DNA of 42,174 bases from NCBI RefSeq assembly GCF_000282535.1, contig NZ_AKJC01000126.1:1-42174 (forward strand), given 5' to 3'. Below the pieces are notes generated by a model. That model worked only from the letters and a program-made list of their open reading frames with translations. It ran no database searches and had not been told where the DNA came from. Source of the DNA: Pseudomonas sp. GM84. GTDB lineage: Bacteria > Pseudomonadota > Gammaproteobacteria > Pseudomonadales > Pseudomonadaceae. Made by a program: the position numbers and the translations under genes. Below, one piece after another: positions 8,873 through 16,813 of the stretch (its first letter is position 1; the number at the start of each line of letters is the position of its first letter).

Positions 8873-8904
8873 GTCCCCAACGCCGGCTTGCCGGCGCTGG
8901 GGAC
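8873..8904. terminator. Strong hairpin after the amidase gene
   Basis: GTCCCC-aa-CGCCGGC, a TT loop, then GCCGGCG-ct-GGGGAC makes a near-perfect stem starting 7 bases after the amidase stop. No immediate T-tract follows; CTTCTTTTTG comes about 15 bases later. It may terminate, or only protect the mRNA 3' end. The GCCGGCTTGCCGGC core also belongs to the second REP-like family seen at 13099 and 21139. Confidence 0.55.
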
Positions 8905-8951
8905 AGCTGGTATGACATCCTTCTTTTTGTATTAGAAATCAGAAGGCTGCC

Positions 8952-9869
8952 ATGTCCCTGCACATCCACACCCCCCTGATCGAATCCCGCTCTATGACGC
9001 TGGCCGCTGGCCCTACGGTCTGGCTCAAGCTCGATGCCCTGCAGCCCTGCGGCTCGTTCAAGCTGCGTGGCGTGGGCCATGCCTGCGAAGTCCACCATGC
9101 CCGTGGCGCGCGACATTTCGTTTCCTCCTCCGGTGGCAATGCCGGCCTGGCAGTGGCCTATGCCGGTCGCAAGCTGGGCGTGCCGGTGACGGTGGTGGTG
9201 CCTGAAACCACCAGCGACCGCGCCAAGGAACTACTGCGCCTGGAAGACGCCAAGGTGGTGGTGCATGGCAGCTCCTGGCAGGAGGCCAATGAACTGGCAC
9301 AGACCCTGGTCGGGGCCGATGATGCCTTCATCCACCCTTTCGACGACCCGCTGCTGTGGACCGGGCATGCCAGCCTGGTTGACGAGGTCGCTGCCGCCGG
9401 GATCAAACCCGACGCCGTGGTGCTGTCGGTCGGCGGCGGCGGCCTGCTCAGTGGCGTGGTCGAAGGGCTCAAGCGCAACGGCTGGGATGACGTACCGGTG
9501 TTGGCGGTGGAAACCGAAGGTGCGGCTTCGCTGCACGCTGCGGTGCAGGCCGGCCATTCGGTGGAGCTGGAGCGTATCGCGTCGGTGGCGACCTCGCTGG
9601 GCGCCAAGCGTGTTGCCGATCAGGCCCTGGTGTGCGTGCGCGAACATCCGGTGCAGAGCGTTCTGGTCACCGATCGCGCGGCACTGGAGGCGTGCGAGCG
9701 GTTCCTGAGCGATCATCGGGTACTGGTGGAGCCGGCCTGTGGGGCGGCGTTGGCGCTGGCTTACGCGCCTGGGAAGTTGGCCGGTTACCAGAATGTACTG
9801 GTCGTGGTGTGTGGCGGTGCTACGGCAACGCTTGGGCAGATTCAGGACTGGTTGAAGCAGGTCGACTAA
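8952..9869 (+). CDS. PLP-dependent L-serine/L-threonine dehydratase-like enzyme
   Basis: A 305-aa fold-type II PLP enzyme resembling animal-type serine dehydratase. The Schiff-base lysine is K37 in GSFKLRG, the substrate loop is SSGGNAG, and the glycine-rich phosphate loop is VGGGGLLSG. These enzymes deaminate serine or threonine to 2-oxoacids and ammonia. The length of about 305-330 residues without an ACT domain indicates a catabolic rather than allosteric biosynthetic enzyme. AGAAGG lies five bases before the ATG. The upstream amidase is in the same direction, separated by a hairpin. A related activity such as D-serine or hydroxyaspartate deamination cannot be excluded. Confidence 0.85.
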   Translation: MSLHIHTPLIESRSMTLAAGPTVWLKLDALQPCGSFKLRGVGHACEVHHARGARHFVSSSGGNAGLAVAYAGRKLGVPVTVVVPETTSDRAKELLRLEDAKVVVHGSSWQEANELAQTLVGADDAFIHPFDDPLLWTGHASLVDEVAAAGIKPDAVVLSVGGGGLLSGVVEGLKRNGWDDVPVLAVETEGAASLHAAVQAGHSVELERIASVATSLGAKRVADQALVCVREHPVQSVLVTDRAALEACERFLSDHRVLVEPACGAALALAYAPGKLAGYQNVLVVVCGGATATLGQIQDWLKQVD

Positions 9870-9880
9870 GGTGGGCTGTT

Positions 9881-9980
9881 CCGGCCCTTTCGCGGGACAA
9901 GCCCGCTCCCACAGGTTTACCACTCTGTTCAAAGGCAACGCGGTACCTGTGGGAGCGGGCTTGTCCCGCGAAAGGGCCGG
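9881..9980. repeat. Perfect inverted REP pair
   Basis: Copies at 9881-9916 and 9945-9980 are exact reverse complements over 36 bases, with a 28-base spacer. They begin CCGGCCCTTTCGCGGGACAA and end CTCCCACAGGT. The pair lies between the convergent 3' ends of the dehydratase gene and the phosphodiesterase gene, so it may act as a shared 3' structure. Confidence 0.92.
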
Positions 9981-9985
9981 AACAC

Positions 9986-10444
9986 TCACCGCAAAAGTGG
10001 AATGATCAGCGGCACCAGTTTCTCCCCTTGGATTTCAATCACCGCCACCGTCACCGGCAACTTGAACCGCCGCGGCCCGGCACTCCCGGGATTCAGGAAC
10101 AACCGCCCTTCCCGCCAGTCCATCAGCGGCTTGTGCGAATGCCCGGTGATCACGACCCGCACCCCCTCATCCAACGCCCCCGGCACATCGGCAATGTCGT
10201 GGACCAGCAGAACCTGCCAGCCCCCCATCTCAAAGCGCTGCTGATCGGCGATCTGCGCCGCCCAAGGCAATTTCAGGTCGTTGTTGCCACGCACGACCTG
10301 CAGCGGCGCCAAGGCCCCAAGCACCTCGATGACCTCGGGTTTGCCGATATCGCCGGCGTGCACGATCAGGTCGCAACCCACCAGCACATCGACCGCTTCG
10401 GGGCGCAACAGGCCGTGGGTGTCGGATATGACGCCAACCCTCAT
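9986..10444 (-). CDS. YfcE-family metallophosphoesterase
   Basis: A 152-aa calcineurin-like phosphoesterase of the YfcE/MJ0936 type. Its metal-binding motifs run in order: DTH near the N terminus, HAGDIG, RGNNDL, LVHD and GHSHKP. YfcE enzymes hydrolyse phosphodiesters with two metal ions; the physiological substrate is generally unknown. I start it at the ATG at 10444, with AGGAG six bases upstream, rather than the TTG at 10450. It converges on the dehydratase gene across the REP pair and is divergent from the nspC operon. Confidence 0.88.
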   Translation of the reverse strand: MRVGVISDTHGLLRPEAVDVLVGCDLIVHAGDIGKPEVIEVLGALAPLQVVRGNNDLKLPWAAQIADQQRFEMGGWQVLLVHDIADVPGALDEGVRVVITGHSHKPLMDWREGRLFLNPGSAGPRRFKLPVTVAVIEIQGEKLVPLIIPLLR

Positions 10445-10450
10445 GCTCAA

Positions 10451-10637
10451 CTCCTGTACGGATAAGTTCGATCACGGCTGTTCATCAGATTCTTCTCCAT
10501 CTGCACAGCCGGTGATTAGGATGTTCACACAGGCCTGTTCAAATAACCCCGTCGCCATCGGAAAAACCCGCCCCAACAGTCACGACCGCGACGAAATGCT
10601 GATCTCACTCTTTCGATATGCAGCAAGTGAAGGCACA
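10451..10637. promoter_or_regulatory. Divergent region between phosphodiesterase and nspC leader
   Basis: About 187 bases of lower-GC sequence that must carry the nspC promoter. TGTTCA occurs twice with an ACAGGCCTGT palindrome between the copies, near 10519-10540. I cannot fix a -35/-10 pair with confidence. No gene is evident. Confidence 0.4.
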
Positions 10638-10679
10638 ATGCGTGTCCTTTTTTTGGCCGGCCTGGCCGGGGGCCTTTAA
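10638..10679 (+). CDS. Possible 13-codon leader peptide abutting nspC
   Basis: A short frame reads MRVLFLAGLAGGL and ends with TAA at 10677-10679, immediately followed by the ATG of nspC at 10680. It has GAAGG a few bases before its own ATG, a better ribosome site than nspC has. The GC-rich run GGCCGGCCTGGCCGG lies inside it and could fold over the nspC start unless ribosomes translate the leader. I infer translational coupling, possibly with polyamine-responsive control as known for other short upstream frames in polyamine genes. It could also be chance. Confidence 0.45.
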   Translation: MRVLFLAGLAGGL

Positions 10680-11777
10680 ATGATCAAGACGCCGTACTAC
10701 CTCATCGATAAAACCAAGCTGCTGGGCAACATGGAGAAGATCGCCTACGTGCGCGAACACTCCGGTGCCAAGGCACTGCTCGCCCTCAAGTGCTTCGCCA
10801 CCTGGTCGGTCTTCGACCTGATGCAGCAGTACATGGACGGCACCACCTCTTCCTCGCTTTACGAGCTCAAGCTCGGCCGCCAGAAGTTCGCCGGCGAAAC
10901 CCACGCCTACAGCGTGGCCTGGGCCGACGACGAGGTCGAGGAAATGCTCGAGAACTGCGACAAGATCATCTTCAACTCGATCGGCCAGCTGCAGCGCTTC
11001 GCCGAACAGTCCGAAGGCAAGGTCCGTGGCCTGCGCGTCAACCCGCAGGTGAGCAGCTCCGACTACCTGCTGGCCGACCCGGCCCGGCCGTTCAGCCGCC
11101 TGGGCGAGTGGGACCCGGAAAAGATCGAGAAGGTCATCGAGCTAATCTCCGGCTTCATGTTCCACAACAACTGCGAGAACGGTGACTTCGGCCTGTTCGA
11201 CAAGATGCTCTCGCACATCGAAGAGCGCTTCGGCCACCTGCTGCACAAGGTCGAGTGGGTGAGCCTCGGTGGCGGCATCCACTTCACCGGCGAAGACTAC
11301 GCAGTCGACGCGTTCTGCGCGCGCCTGAAAGCCTTCTCGGAAAAATACGGCGTGCAGGTCTACCTGGAGCCGGGCGAAGCGGCCATCACCAACAGCGCCT
11401 CGCTGGAAGTGACCGTGCTCGACACCCTGTACAACGGCAAGCACCTGGCCGTGGTCGACAGCTCGATCGAAGCGCACCTCCTGGATCTGCTGATCTACCG
11501 TCTCAATGCCAAGATGGCACCCAACGATGGCGAGCACACCTACATGGTCTGCGGCAAGTCGTGCCTGGCCGGTGACATCTTCGGCGAGTACCAATTCGAT
11601 CGTCCGCTGGCCATCGGCGACCGCCTGTCGTTCGTCGACACCGCGGGTTACACCATGGTCAAGAAAAACTGGTTCAACGGTTTGAAGATGCCGTCCATCG
11701 CGGTCAAGCAACTCGACGGCAGCGTCGAAGTGGTGCGCGAGTTTGGTTTCGAAGACTACGTTTCCAGCCTGTCGTAA
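10680..11777 (+). CDS. nspC: Carboxynorspermidine decarboxylase
   Basis: A 365-aa fold-type III PLP decarboxylase related to diaminopimelate decarboxylase. K37 in ALLALKCFATW is the expected PLP lysine, and CGKSCLAGD near residue 290 matches the catalytic cysteine region. It decarboxylates carboxynorspermidine or carboxyspermidine to norspermidine or spermidine. It is followed 33 bases later by the partner dehydrogenase, so the two form an operon with both late steps of the pathway. No diaminobutyrate aminotransferase/decarboxylase (norspermidine precursor branch) is in the window, so spermidine from putrescine and aspartate semialdehyde is the likelier product. Translation probably depends on the leader frame directly upstream. 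Confidence 0.93.
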   Translation: MIKTPYYLIDKTKLLGNMEKIAYVREHSGAKALLALKCFATWSVFDLMQQYMDGTTSSSLYELKLGRQKFAGETHAYSVAWADDEVEEMLENCDKIIFNSIGQLQRFAEQSEGKVRGLRVNPQVSSSDYLLADPARPFSRLGEWDPEKIEKVIELISGFMFHNNCENGDFGLFDKMLSHIEERFGHLLHKVEWVSLGGGIHFTGEDYAVDAFCARLKAFSEKYGVQVYLEPGEAAITNSASLEVTVLDTLYNGKHLAVVDSSIEAHLLDLLIYRLNAKMAPNDGEHTYMVCGKSCLAGDIFGEYQFDRPLAIGDRLSFVDTAGYTMVKKNWFNGLKMPSIAVKQLDGSVEVVREFGFEDYVSSLS

Positions 11778-11810
11778 AGACCGGCACTCAAGTAAGGAGC
11801 AAAAGGTAAA

Positions 11811-13055
11811 TTGAAGAAGAACGTTCTTATCATTGGTGCAGGAGGTGTCGCCAAGGTGGTGGCCCACAAGTGCGCGCAGCATAACGACGAACTGGGTCGT
11901 ATCGCTATCGCGTCACGGAACATCTCCAAATGCCAGGCCATCATCGACAGCGTCAAGGCCAAGGGTAGCCTCAAGGTTCCCGCCGACATCCAGGCCTTCT
12001 CGCTCAACGCCCTCGATGTCGAGGCGACCAAGGCACTGATCCGCGAGACCGAATCGCAGATCGTGATCAACGTCGGTTCCGCGTTCCTCAACATGTCGGT
12101 GCTGCGTGCCTGCATCGATACCGGTGTCGCCTACCTGGACACCGCCATCCACGAAGAGCCGGGCAAGATCTGCGAGACCCCGCCGTGGTACGGCAACTAC
12201 GAGTGGAAACACCTCGAAGAGTGCCAACAAAAGAACATTACCGCCATTCTCGGCGTCGGTTTCGACCCGGGTGTGGTGAACAGCTACGCAAAACTTGCGC
12301 AGCAACAGTACTTCGACAGCATTGATTCGATCGACATTCTCGACGTCAATGCCGGTTCCCATGGCAAGTACTTCGCCACCAACTTCGACCCGGAAATCAA
12401 CTTCCGCGAGTTCACCGGGCAAGTATGGAGCTGGCAGAACAGCCAGTGGACCAGCAACACCATGTTCGAAGTCAAGCGTACCGACGACCTGCCGGTGGTT
12501 GGCTCGCAGAACCTGTACCTGACCGGTCACGACGAGGTCCACTCGATCTCGAAGAACCTGAACGTGCCGAACGTGCGCTTCTGGATGAGCTTCGGCGAGC
12601 ACTACATCAATGTGTTCACCGTGCTGAAGAACCTTGGCCTGCTCTCCGAGCAGCCGGTCAAGACCGCCGAAGGCCTGGAAGTGGTACCGCTGAAAGTGGT
12701 CAAGGCCGTGCTGCCCGACCCGGCCTCCCTGGCCCCGGGCTACACCGGCAAGACCTGCATCGGTGACCTGGTCAAGGGCACCAAGGACGGCCAGCCGCGC
12801 GAAGTGTTCATCTACAACGTGGCTGACCACGAGGAAGCCTACGCCGAGACCGACAGCCAGGGTATCTCCTACACCGCCGGTGTACCGCCAGTGGCTGCGG
12901 CCCTGCTGGTCGCCCGTGGCGAGTGGGATGCCAAGCGCATGGTCAACGTCGAGGAGCTGCCGGCCGAGCCGTTCCTCAAGGCGTTGGACGTCATGGGCCT
13001 GCCGACCCGCGTGAAAGATGAGAAAGGCGATCGTCCTTGGGACGCTGAAGCCTAA
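11811..13055 (+). CDS. Carboxynorspermidine/carboxyspermidine dehydrogenase
   Basis: A 414-aa member of the saccharopine dehydrogenase (LYS1) family. The NAD(P)-binding N terminus reads VLIIGAGGVAKVVAHKCAQ. It condenses a diamine (putrescine or diaminopropane) with aspartate semialdehyde and reduces the imine, giving carboxyspermidine or carboxynorspermidine for NspC. The start appears to be TTG at 11811: AAGGAG and AAAAGG precede it and the Rossmann motif begins five residues in, leaving no room for a later ATG. A strong terminator follows at 13065. In Vibrio the same pair is present, with the dehydrogenase gene first; here the decarboxylase comes first. Confidence 0.92.
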   Translation: MKKNVLIIGAGGVAKVVAHKCAQHNDELGRIAIASRNISKCQAIIDSVKAKGSLKVPADIQAFSLNALDVEATKALIRETESQIVINVGSAFLNMSVLRACIDTGVAYLDTAIHEEPGKICETPPWYGNYEWKHLEECQQKNITAILGVGFDPGVVNSYAKLAQQQYFDSIDSIDILDVNAGSHGKYFATNFDPEINFREFTGQVWSWQNSQWTSNTMFEVKRTDDLPVVGSQNLYLTGHDEVHSISKNLNVPNVRFWMSFGEHYINVFTVLKNLGLLSEQPVKTAEGLEVVPLKVVKAVLPDPASLAPGYTGKTCIGDLVKGTKDGQPREVFIYNVADHEEAYAETDSQGISYTAGVPPVAAALLVARGEWDAKRMVNVEELPAEPFLKALDVMGLPTRVKDEKGDRPWDAEA

Positions 13056-13064
13056 GCAAGACTG

Positions 13065-13095
13065 AAAGGGGCGCCAACCAGGCGCCCCTTTCTTG
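13065..13095 (+). terminator. Rho-independent terminator of the nspC operon
   Basis: AAAGGGGCGCC (13065-13075), loop AACCA, then GGCGCCCCTTT (13081-13091) followed by CTTG. It begins ten bases after the dehydrogenase stop codon. The AAA/TTT ends could let it serve both strands for the convergent methyltransferase gene. Confidence 0.85.
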
Positions 13096-13098
13096 TCT

Positions 13099-13137
13099 GC
13101 CCCGGCCTCATCGCCGGCAAGCCGGCGATGGGGCCGC
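13099..13137. repeat. GCCGGC-type REP-like hairpin
   Basis: CCCCGGCCTCATCGCCGGC followed by AAGCCGGCGATGGGGCC folds as an imperfect stem. The CATCGCCGGCAAGCCG core recurs at 21205-21220. It sits between the terminator and the 3' end of the methyltransferase gene. Confidence 0.6.
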
Positions 13138-13140
13138 TAG

Positions 13141-14187
13141 CTACTTCCTGGCCTCCAGAATCAGATTGAACGGCGTCTGCGTCGCCCGCCGGAACCTTGT
13201 GAACCCTGCCTCCTCGAACACCGCCCGCAACCGCGCCTCCCCCGCCTGCGCCCCCAACCCCAGCCCCACTTCCTGGGATAGCGAATTCGGCGTGCAAATG
13301 AACGTCGACGCCGCATAGAACAACCGCCCCACCGGCGTCAGGTTGCCATCCAGCGAATCCTCGGCATAGGGCTCCACCAGCATCACCGTACCGTCGGCCT
13401 TCAGCGCCCGGTAGGCATGCCGCGCCGCACCGACCGGGTCGCCCATGTCATGCAGGCAATCGAAGAAGCACACCAGGTCATGATCGTGGCCCGGGTAATC
13501 CTTGGCCGAGGCCTGGTGGAAGTTCACGCGCCCTTCCAGCCCTGCCTCGCGCGCACGCTCGCTGGCCGTGGCGATGGAAGGTGCATGGTAGTCATAGCCG
13601 GTGAACGTCGATGCCGGAAACGCCTGGGCCATGACCAGGGTCGAGGCGCCATGCCCGCACCCGACATCGGCCACTTTGGCCCCGGCCTGCAACTTGCCCA
13701 CTACACCGTCGAGCGCGGGCAGCCACTCAGCCACCAGGAAGGTCCGATAGCCCGGCCGGAAGAACCGTTCGGTACCGCTGAACATGCACGGGTGATGGTC
13801 GCCCCAGGCCAGCCCGCCGTCACCGCGCATGGCCGCCACCAGCTTGTCCTTGTCGTGGAACAGCGCCGCCACCACCGCTGCGCCTCCGGCCATGTAGGCC
13901 GGCGAATCCTCCAGGGCAAGCGCCATGGCCTGTTCCTCGGGCAGCACGAATTGCCCTTTGTCATGGGTCATGTACCCGGACGCCGCCTGGGCATTGAGCC
14001 ACTCGCGCACCAGCCGCGGGTGGCAACCGGTCTTGGCCGCCAGCGCTTCGGGTGTGGTCGGCTGACTGTCGGCCATGGCCCGATAAAGCCCCAGTTCGTC
14101 ACCGAGAATGACATTGGCCAAGGTCGCCGCCGCGCCCATGTCGCCCACCAGCTTGCCCATGAAATCCTGAAGCCTTGCCTCGTCCAT
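13141..14187 (-). CDS. Class I SAM-dependent methyltransferase with N-terminal winged helix
   Basis: A 348-aa protein. The N-terminal third (ANVILGDELGLYRAM, then TGCHPRLVREWLNAQAASG) is a winged-helix dimerisation domain as in O-methyltransferases and Rv2258c-like proteins. The SAM motif I is VADVGCGHGASTLV near residue 180, and FFDCLHDMGDP follows. AGGAGG lies seven bases before the ATG at 14187; the longer frame to 14328 lacks a ribosome site. The substrate is unknown and the gene stands alone, convergent with the nspC operon. The family call is firm. Confidence 0.85.
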   Translation of the reverse strand: MDEARLQDFMGKLVGDMGAAATLANVILGDELGLYRAMADSQPTTPEALAAKTGCHPRLVREWLNAQAASGYMTHDKGQFVLPEEQAMALALEDSPAYMAGGAAVVAALFHDKDKLVAAMRGDGGLAWGDHHPCMFSGTERFFRPGYRTFLVAEWLPALDGVVGKLQAGAKVADVGCGHGASTLVMAQAFPASTFTGYDYHAPSIATASERAREAGLEGRVNFHQASAKDYPGHDHDLVCFFDCLHDMGDPVGAARHAYRALKADGTVMLVEPYAEDSLDGNLTPVGRLFYAASTFICTPNSLSQEVGLGLGAQAGEARLRAVFEEAGFTRFRRATQTPFNLILEARK

Positions 14188-14441
14188 GACCTGCCCTCCT
14201 CTGCAAGAAGGCCACCGTCGACGAGGGAAGTCCGGCCCGGGGGGCGGTGGTCGGAAAATGGTATGGACACGCTGCGATGAAACCAGCAGCGGGCTGCTTG
14301 TAAGTTTAGATGTCCTGATCGCGTCCAATGAAGATTTGGACTACATGCCAACTCGAACACCGGAAGCTGTTTCTTAGCCCATTCTGATGGGTTTGGGCCA
14401 TACCATCATCGACCTAACCGGTAGATGTCGAAATACCCACT
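14188..14441. other. Intergenic region, A+T-richer, no gene seen
   Basis: This 254-base gap separates the divergent methyltransferase gene and the GNAT-like gene. Base composition drops toward A+T from about 14280 on. I see no convincing promoter, hairpin or reading frame with a ribosome site. It marks the left side of a compositionally different patch that runs to about 15210. Confidence 0.5.
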
Positions 14442-14990
14442 ATGGACGAACAACAACGGGCGGTGCTTCTCGGCTTCAAGCATGCTGCCCGGCGGCAAGT
14501 AGCCTTGGAAACACAACACATGAACCCACTACTTGCTAACGGAGTCAGGGTCGAGGAAATCGACTACAGGGCTATCGAAGCACATGAAGATTGGCATCCC
14601 AATCCGCACGACTTCGGTTGGAGCCGAGTACTGAAATGGAAAGCGCGACATGCCCATGCTCATGCAATCGATATTTCCATCTGGTTCGGCGACCGCCTGG
14701 CCGGCCTGTGCTGGGCCTCACCCCAAGGCAGCAAGGAGAAGATCATGGTCTTGTACCTTCAGCGAGATCCGGACAACAGCTTGGCAACACGAGGGTATAT
14801 CGCCCCTATGTGCATGAGTGGTGTTCGGTACTATGCACTGCTTCTAGGCTTCAGATGGATCGTCGTCAAAGATCCCCTTCCTGAAGCCCGAGCTGCCTAT
14901 CAGATGGATGGTTTCCGGCAGGTGAGAGGTATAGGCCTTGCCTACGATCTGTCCCCTATCTATGCTTCTCTCAATCATGAGGAGCTTTGA
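14442..14990 (+). CDS. GNAT-like N-acetyltransferase, uncertain function
   Basis: A 182-aa protein. The C-terminal half resembles the GNAT fold: a beta-strand segment (EKIMVLYLQRDP), a helix (APMCMSGVRYYALLLGFR), then IVVKDPLPEARAAYQMDGF, which matches the family's closing N/D-x-x-A-x-x-x-Y-x-x-x-GF pattern. The usual glycine-rich CoA loop is not obvious. No ribosome site is visible before the ATG, so it may be poorly translated or leaderless. It is followed one base after its stop by a small basic protein gene. The region is A+T-richer than its neighbours, hinting at acquisition. A toxin-antitoxin or defence-type pair is possible but unproven. Confidence 0.6.
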   Translation: MDEQQRAVLLGFKHAARRQVALETQHMNPLLANGVRVEEIDYRAIEAHEDWHPNPHDFGWSRVLKWKARHAHAHAIDISIWFGDRLAGLCWASPQGSKEKIMVLYLQRDPDNSLATRGYIAPMCMSGVRYYALLLGFRWIVVKDPLPEARAAYQMDGFRQVRGIGLAYDLSPIYASLNHEEL

Positions 14991-14991
14991 A

Positions 14992-15189
14992 ATGGTACGT
15001 AAAACCGGCGATTTCAACGCAAATGTTGCTCATTACAAGGCAACTGCAGACGCAAAACTTGCACGTTTGATTGAATCCGCTGATTACCACAGTTTCATCA
15101 CCAAAGAGGCCGTCGAAGCATTCGCCAAGGTCGAAGGCTCTGCATATGCGGGGCGCCCGTTAAAATCTGCAAAGCCTTCTGACACTTGA
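14992..15189 (+). CDS. Small basic protein of unknown function
   Basis: A 65-aa protein beginning MVRKTGDFNANVAHYK and ending with a lysine-rich tail. I do not recognise the family. It has a GAGGAG ribosome site overlapping the end of the upstream gene, and its ATG comes one base after that stop, so the two are translationally coupled. It looks mostly helical (ATADAKLARLIESADYHSF) with no membrane segment. In known GNAT toxin pairs the small antitoxin normally precedes the toxin; here the order is reversed. A strong terminator follows 21 bases after the stop, making a two-gene unit. Confidence 0.6.
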   Translation: MVRKTGDFNANVAHYKATADAKLARLIESADYHSFITKEAVEAFAKVEGSAYAGRPLKSAKPSDT

Positions 15190-15210
15190 ATTTTGCGCCT
15201 GCAAGACCCC

Positions 15211-15238
15211 ATGGGCTGCTTCGGCAGCCCATTTTTTA
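15211..15238 (+). terminator. Rho-independent terminator of the two-gene unit
   Basis: ATGGGCTGC (15211-15219), a TTCG tetraloop, GCAGCCCAT (15224-15232), then a run of T. It is oriented for the plus-strand GNAT-like pair. The T-tract overlaps the stop codon of the convergent mqo gene. On the minus strand the stem is not followed by T residues. Confidence 0.92.
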
Positions 15239-16813
15239 TTGCGCTGCCTCTACAGTTGGCGGGCTCAGCTGCAGTACCTCATTGGTATAGGCCCACTCCT
15301 TCTGTACCTGGTCGGGATGATCGTTCAGGCGGATGCCATAGGAGGGAATGATCTGCTTGATCTTCGCCTGCCAATCCGCTGAGGCCATCTTGTCCTTGAA
15401 CACCTTGCCCATCAGGTCGAGCATGATCGGCGGCGCGGTGGAGGCGCCTGGCGAAGCGCCGAGCAGGCCGGCGATGCTGCCATCCTTCGACGTGACCACT
15501 TCGGTACCGAGCTTGAGCACACCGCCCATGTTCGGGTCTTTCTTGATGATCTGCACGCGCTGCCCCGCCTGCCACAAGCGCCAGTCCTGCTGCTTGGCTT
15601 CCGGGAAATAGGTGCGCAGCGCCTCGAAGCGGTCATCGTCGGACTGCAGCACCTGGCCAACCAGGTACTGCACCAGGTCGAACTCGCGCACGCCCACCCG
15701 CACCATGGGCCAGGTGTTGTGCACATTCACGCTGGCGAGCAGGTCGAGCAGCGAGCCCTGCTTGAGGAACTTGGTCGAGAACGTGGCAAACGGCCCGAAC
15801 AGGATCATCCGCTTGCCATCGAGCACCCGGGTGTCCAGGTGCGGCACCGACATCGGCGGTGCGCCGGTGGCGGCAATCCCGTAGGCCTTGGCCATGTGCC
15901 GCTGGGCGATGGCCGGATTGTCGGTCACCAGGAACGAGCCACCCACGGGGAAGCCGGCGTAGTCCTTGGCTTCATCGATGCCGGACTTCTGCAGCAGCGG
16001 CAACGCCGCGCCGCCGGCACCGATGAACAGGAACTTGGCATCGGTGGCGGCCTGGTTGCCGTCCTTGAGGTTCTTGTACTCGACATGCCAGGAGCCATCC
16101 TCATTGCGGGTGATCGCTTCGACTTCGCTGGAAAGCTTCAGGTCGAAATTCGGCCGCGTTTGCAGGTAGGCGACATATTGCCGGGTGATCTCGCCAAAAT
16201 TGACGTCGGTGCCGATGGGCGTCCAGGTCACCGCCAGTTTCTGCTGAGGGTCGCGCCCTTCCATCATCAGCGGTACCCACTTGCGAATCTGCTCATGGTC
16301 TTCGGAGTACTGCATGGGCTTGAACAGCGGGCTGGCCTGCAGCGCTTCGTAGCGTTTCTTGAGGAAGCGGATATTGTCGTCACCCCAGACGAAACTCATG
16401 TGCGGGGTGGTGTTGATGAAGGAGTGCGGGTTCTTCAGCACGCCTTGCTTGACTTGCCAGGCGAGAAACTGCCGGGTGATCTGGAACGACTCGTTGATCT
16501 CCACCGCCTTGGTGATATCGACCTTGCCGTCTTTTTCCGGTGTGTAGTTGAGTTCCGCCAGGGCGGAATGGCCGGTGCCGGCGTTGTTCCAGCCGTTGGA
16601 GCTTTCTTCGGCCACCTTGTCCAGCCGCTCGACCATCTGCATCGACCAGCCCGGCTCGAGCTCGTTGAGCCAGACCGCCAAGGTCGAGCTCATGATCCCG
16701 CCGCCCACCAGCATCACATCGACCTTTCGGCTCTCGGCGGCCTGGACGTTGAGCATGCCCCAGGCCAACGTCATGCCGGCCAGCAACAGCTTCGATTTGA
16801 GCGTGATGTTCAT
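15236..16813 (-). CDS. mqo: Malate:quinone oxidoreductase with signal-peptide-like N terminus
   Basis: A 525-aa FAD enzyme that oxidises malate to oxaloacetate and passes electrons to quinone, bypassing NAD-linked malate dehydrogenase. The FAD motif is [19 protein letters not shown], followed by the family signature [20 protein letters not shown]. The first 26 residues ([19 protein letters not shown] then MLNVQAA) look like a Sec signal peptide or membrane anchor, which most Mqo proteins lack. GGGAGT lies four bases before the ATG. Pseudomonads often carry several mqo paralogues, and this would be one with an unusual N terminus. Cleavage and export are not proven. Confidence 0.93.
   Translation of the reverse strand: MNITLKSKLLLAGMTLAWGMLNVQAAESRKVDVMLVGGGIMSSTLAVWLNELEPGWSMQMVERLDKVAEESSNGWNNAGTGHSALAELNYTPEKDGKVDITKAVEINESFQITRQFLAWQVKQGVLKNPHSFINTTPHMSFVWGDDNIRFLKKRYEALQASPLFKPMQYSEDHEQIRKWVPLMMEGRDPQQKLAVTWTPIGTDVNFGEITRQYVAYLQTRPNFDLKLSSEVEAITRNEDGSWHVEYKNLKDGNQAATDAKFLFIGAGGAALPLLQKSGIDEAKDYAGFPVGGSFLVTDNPAIAQRHMAKAYGIAATGAPPMSVPHLDTRVLDGKRMILFGPFATFSTKFLKQGSLLDLLASVNVHNTWPMVRVGVREFDLVQYLVGQVLQSDDDRFEALRTYFPEAKQQDWRLWQAGQRVQIIKKDPNMGGVLKLGTEVVTSKDGSIAGLLGASPGASTAPPIMLDLMGKVFKDKMASADWQAKIKQIIPSYGIRLNDHPDQVQKEWAYTNEVLQLSPPTVEAAQ

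Noticed and set aside
6868..8880. Minus-strand open frame of 670 codons opposite the amidase
   Set aside because: No recognisable domain and no ribosome site; the plus-strand amidase has a complete catalytic triad.
13141..14328. Longer form of the methyltransferase starting at 14328
   Set aside because: The extra 47 residues have no ribosome site and are Pro/Arg-rich, while AGGAGG is correctly placed before the ATG at 14187.
14186..14377. Sixty-three-codon plus-strand frame before the GNAT-like gene
   Set aside because: It has no ribosome site, starts inside the methyltransferase leader and shows no protein-like composition in its first half.
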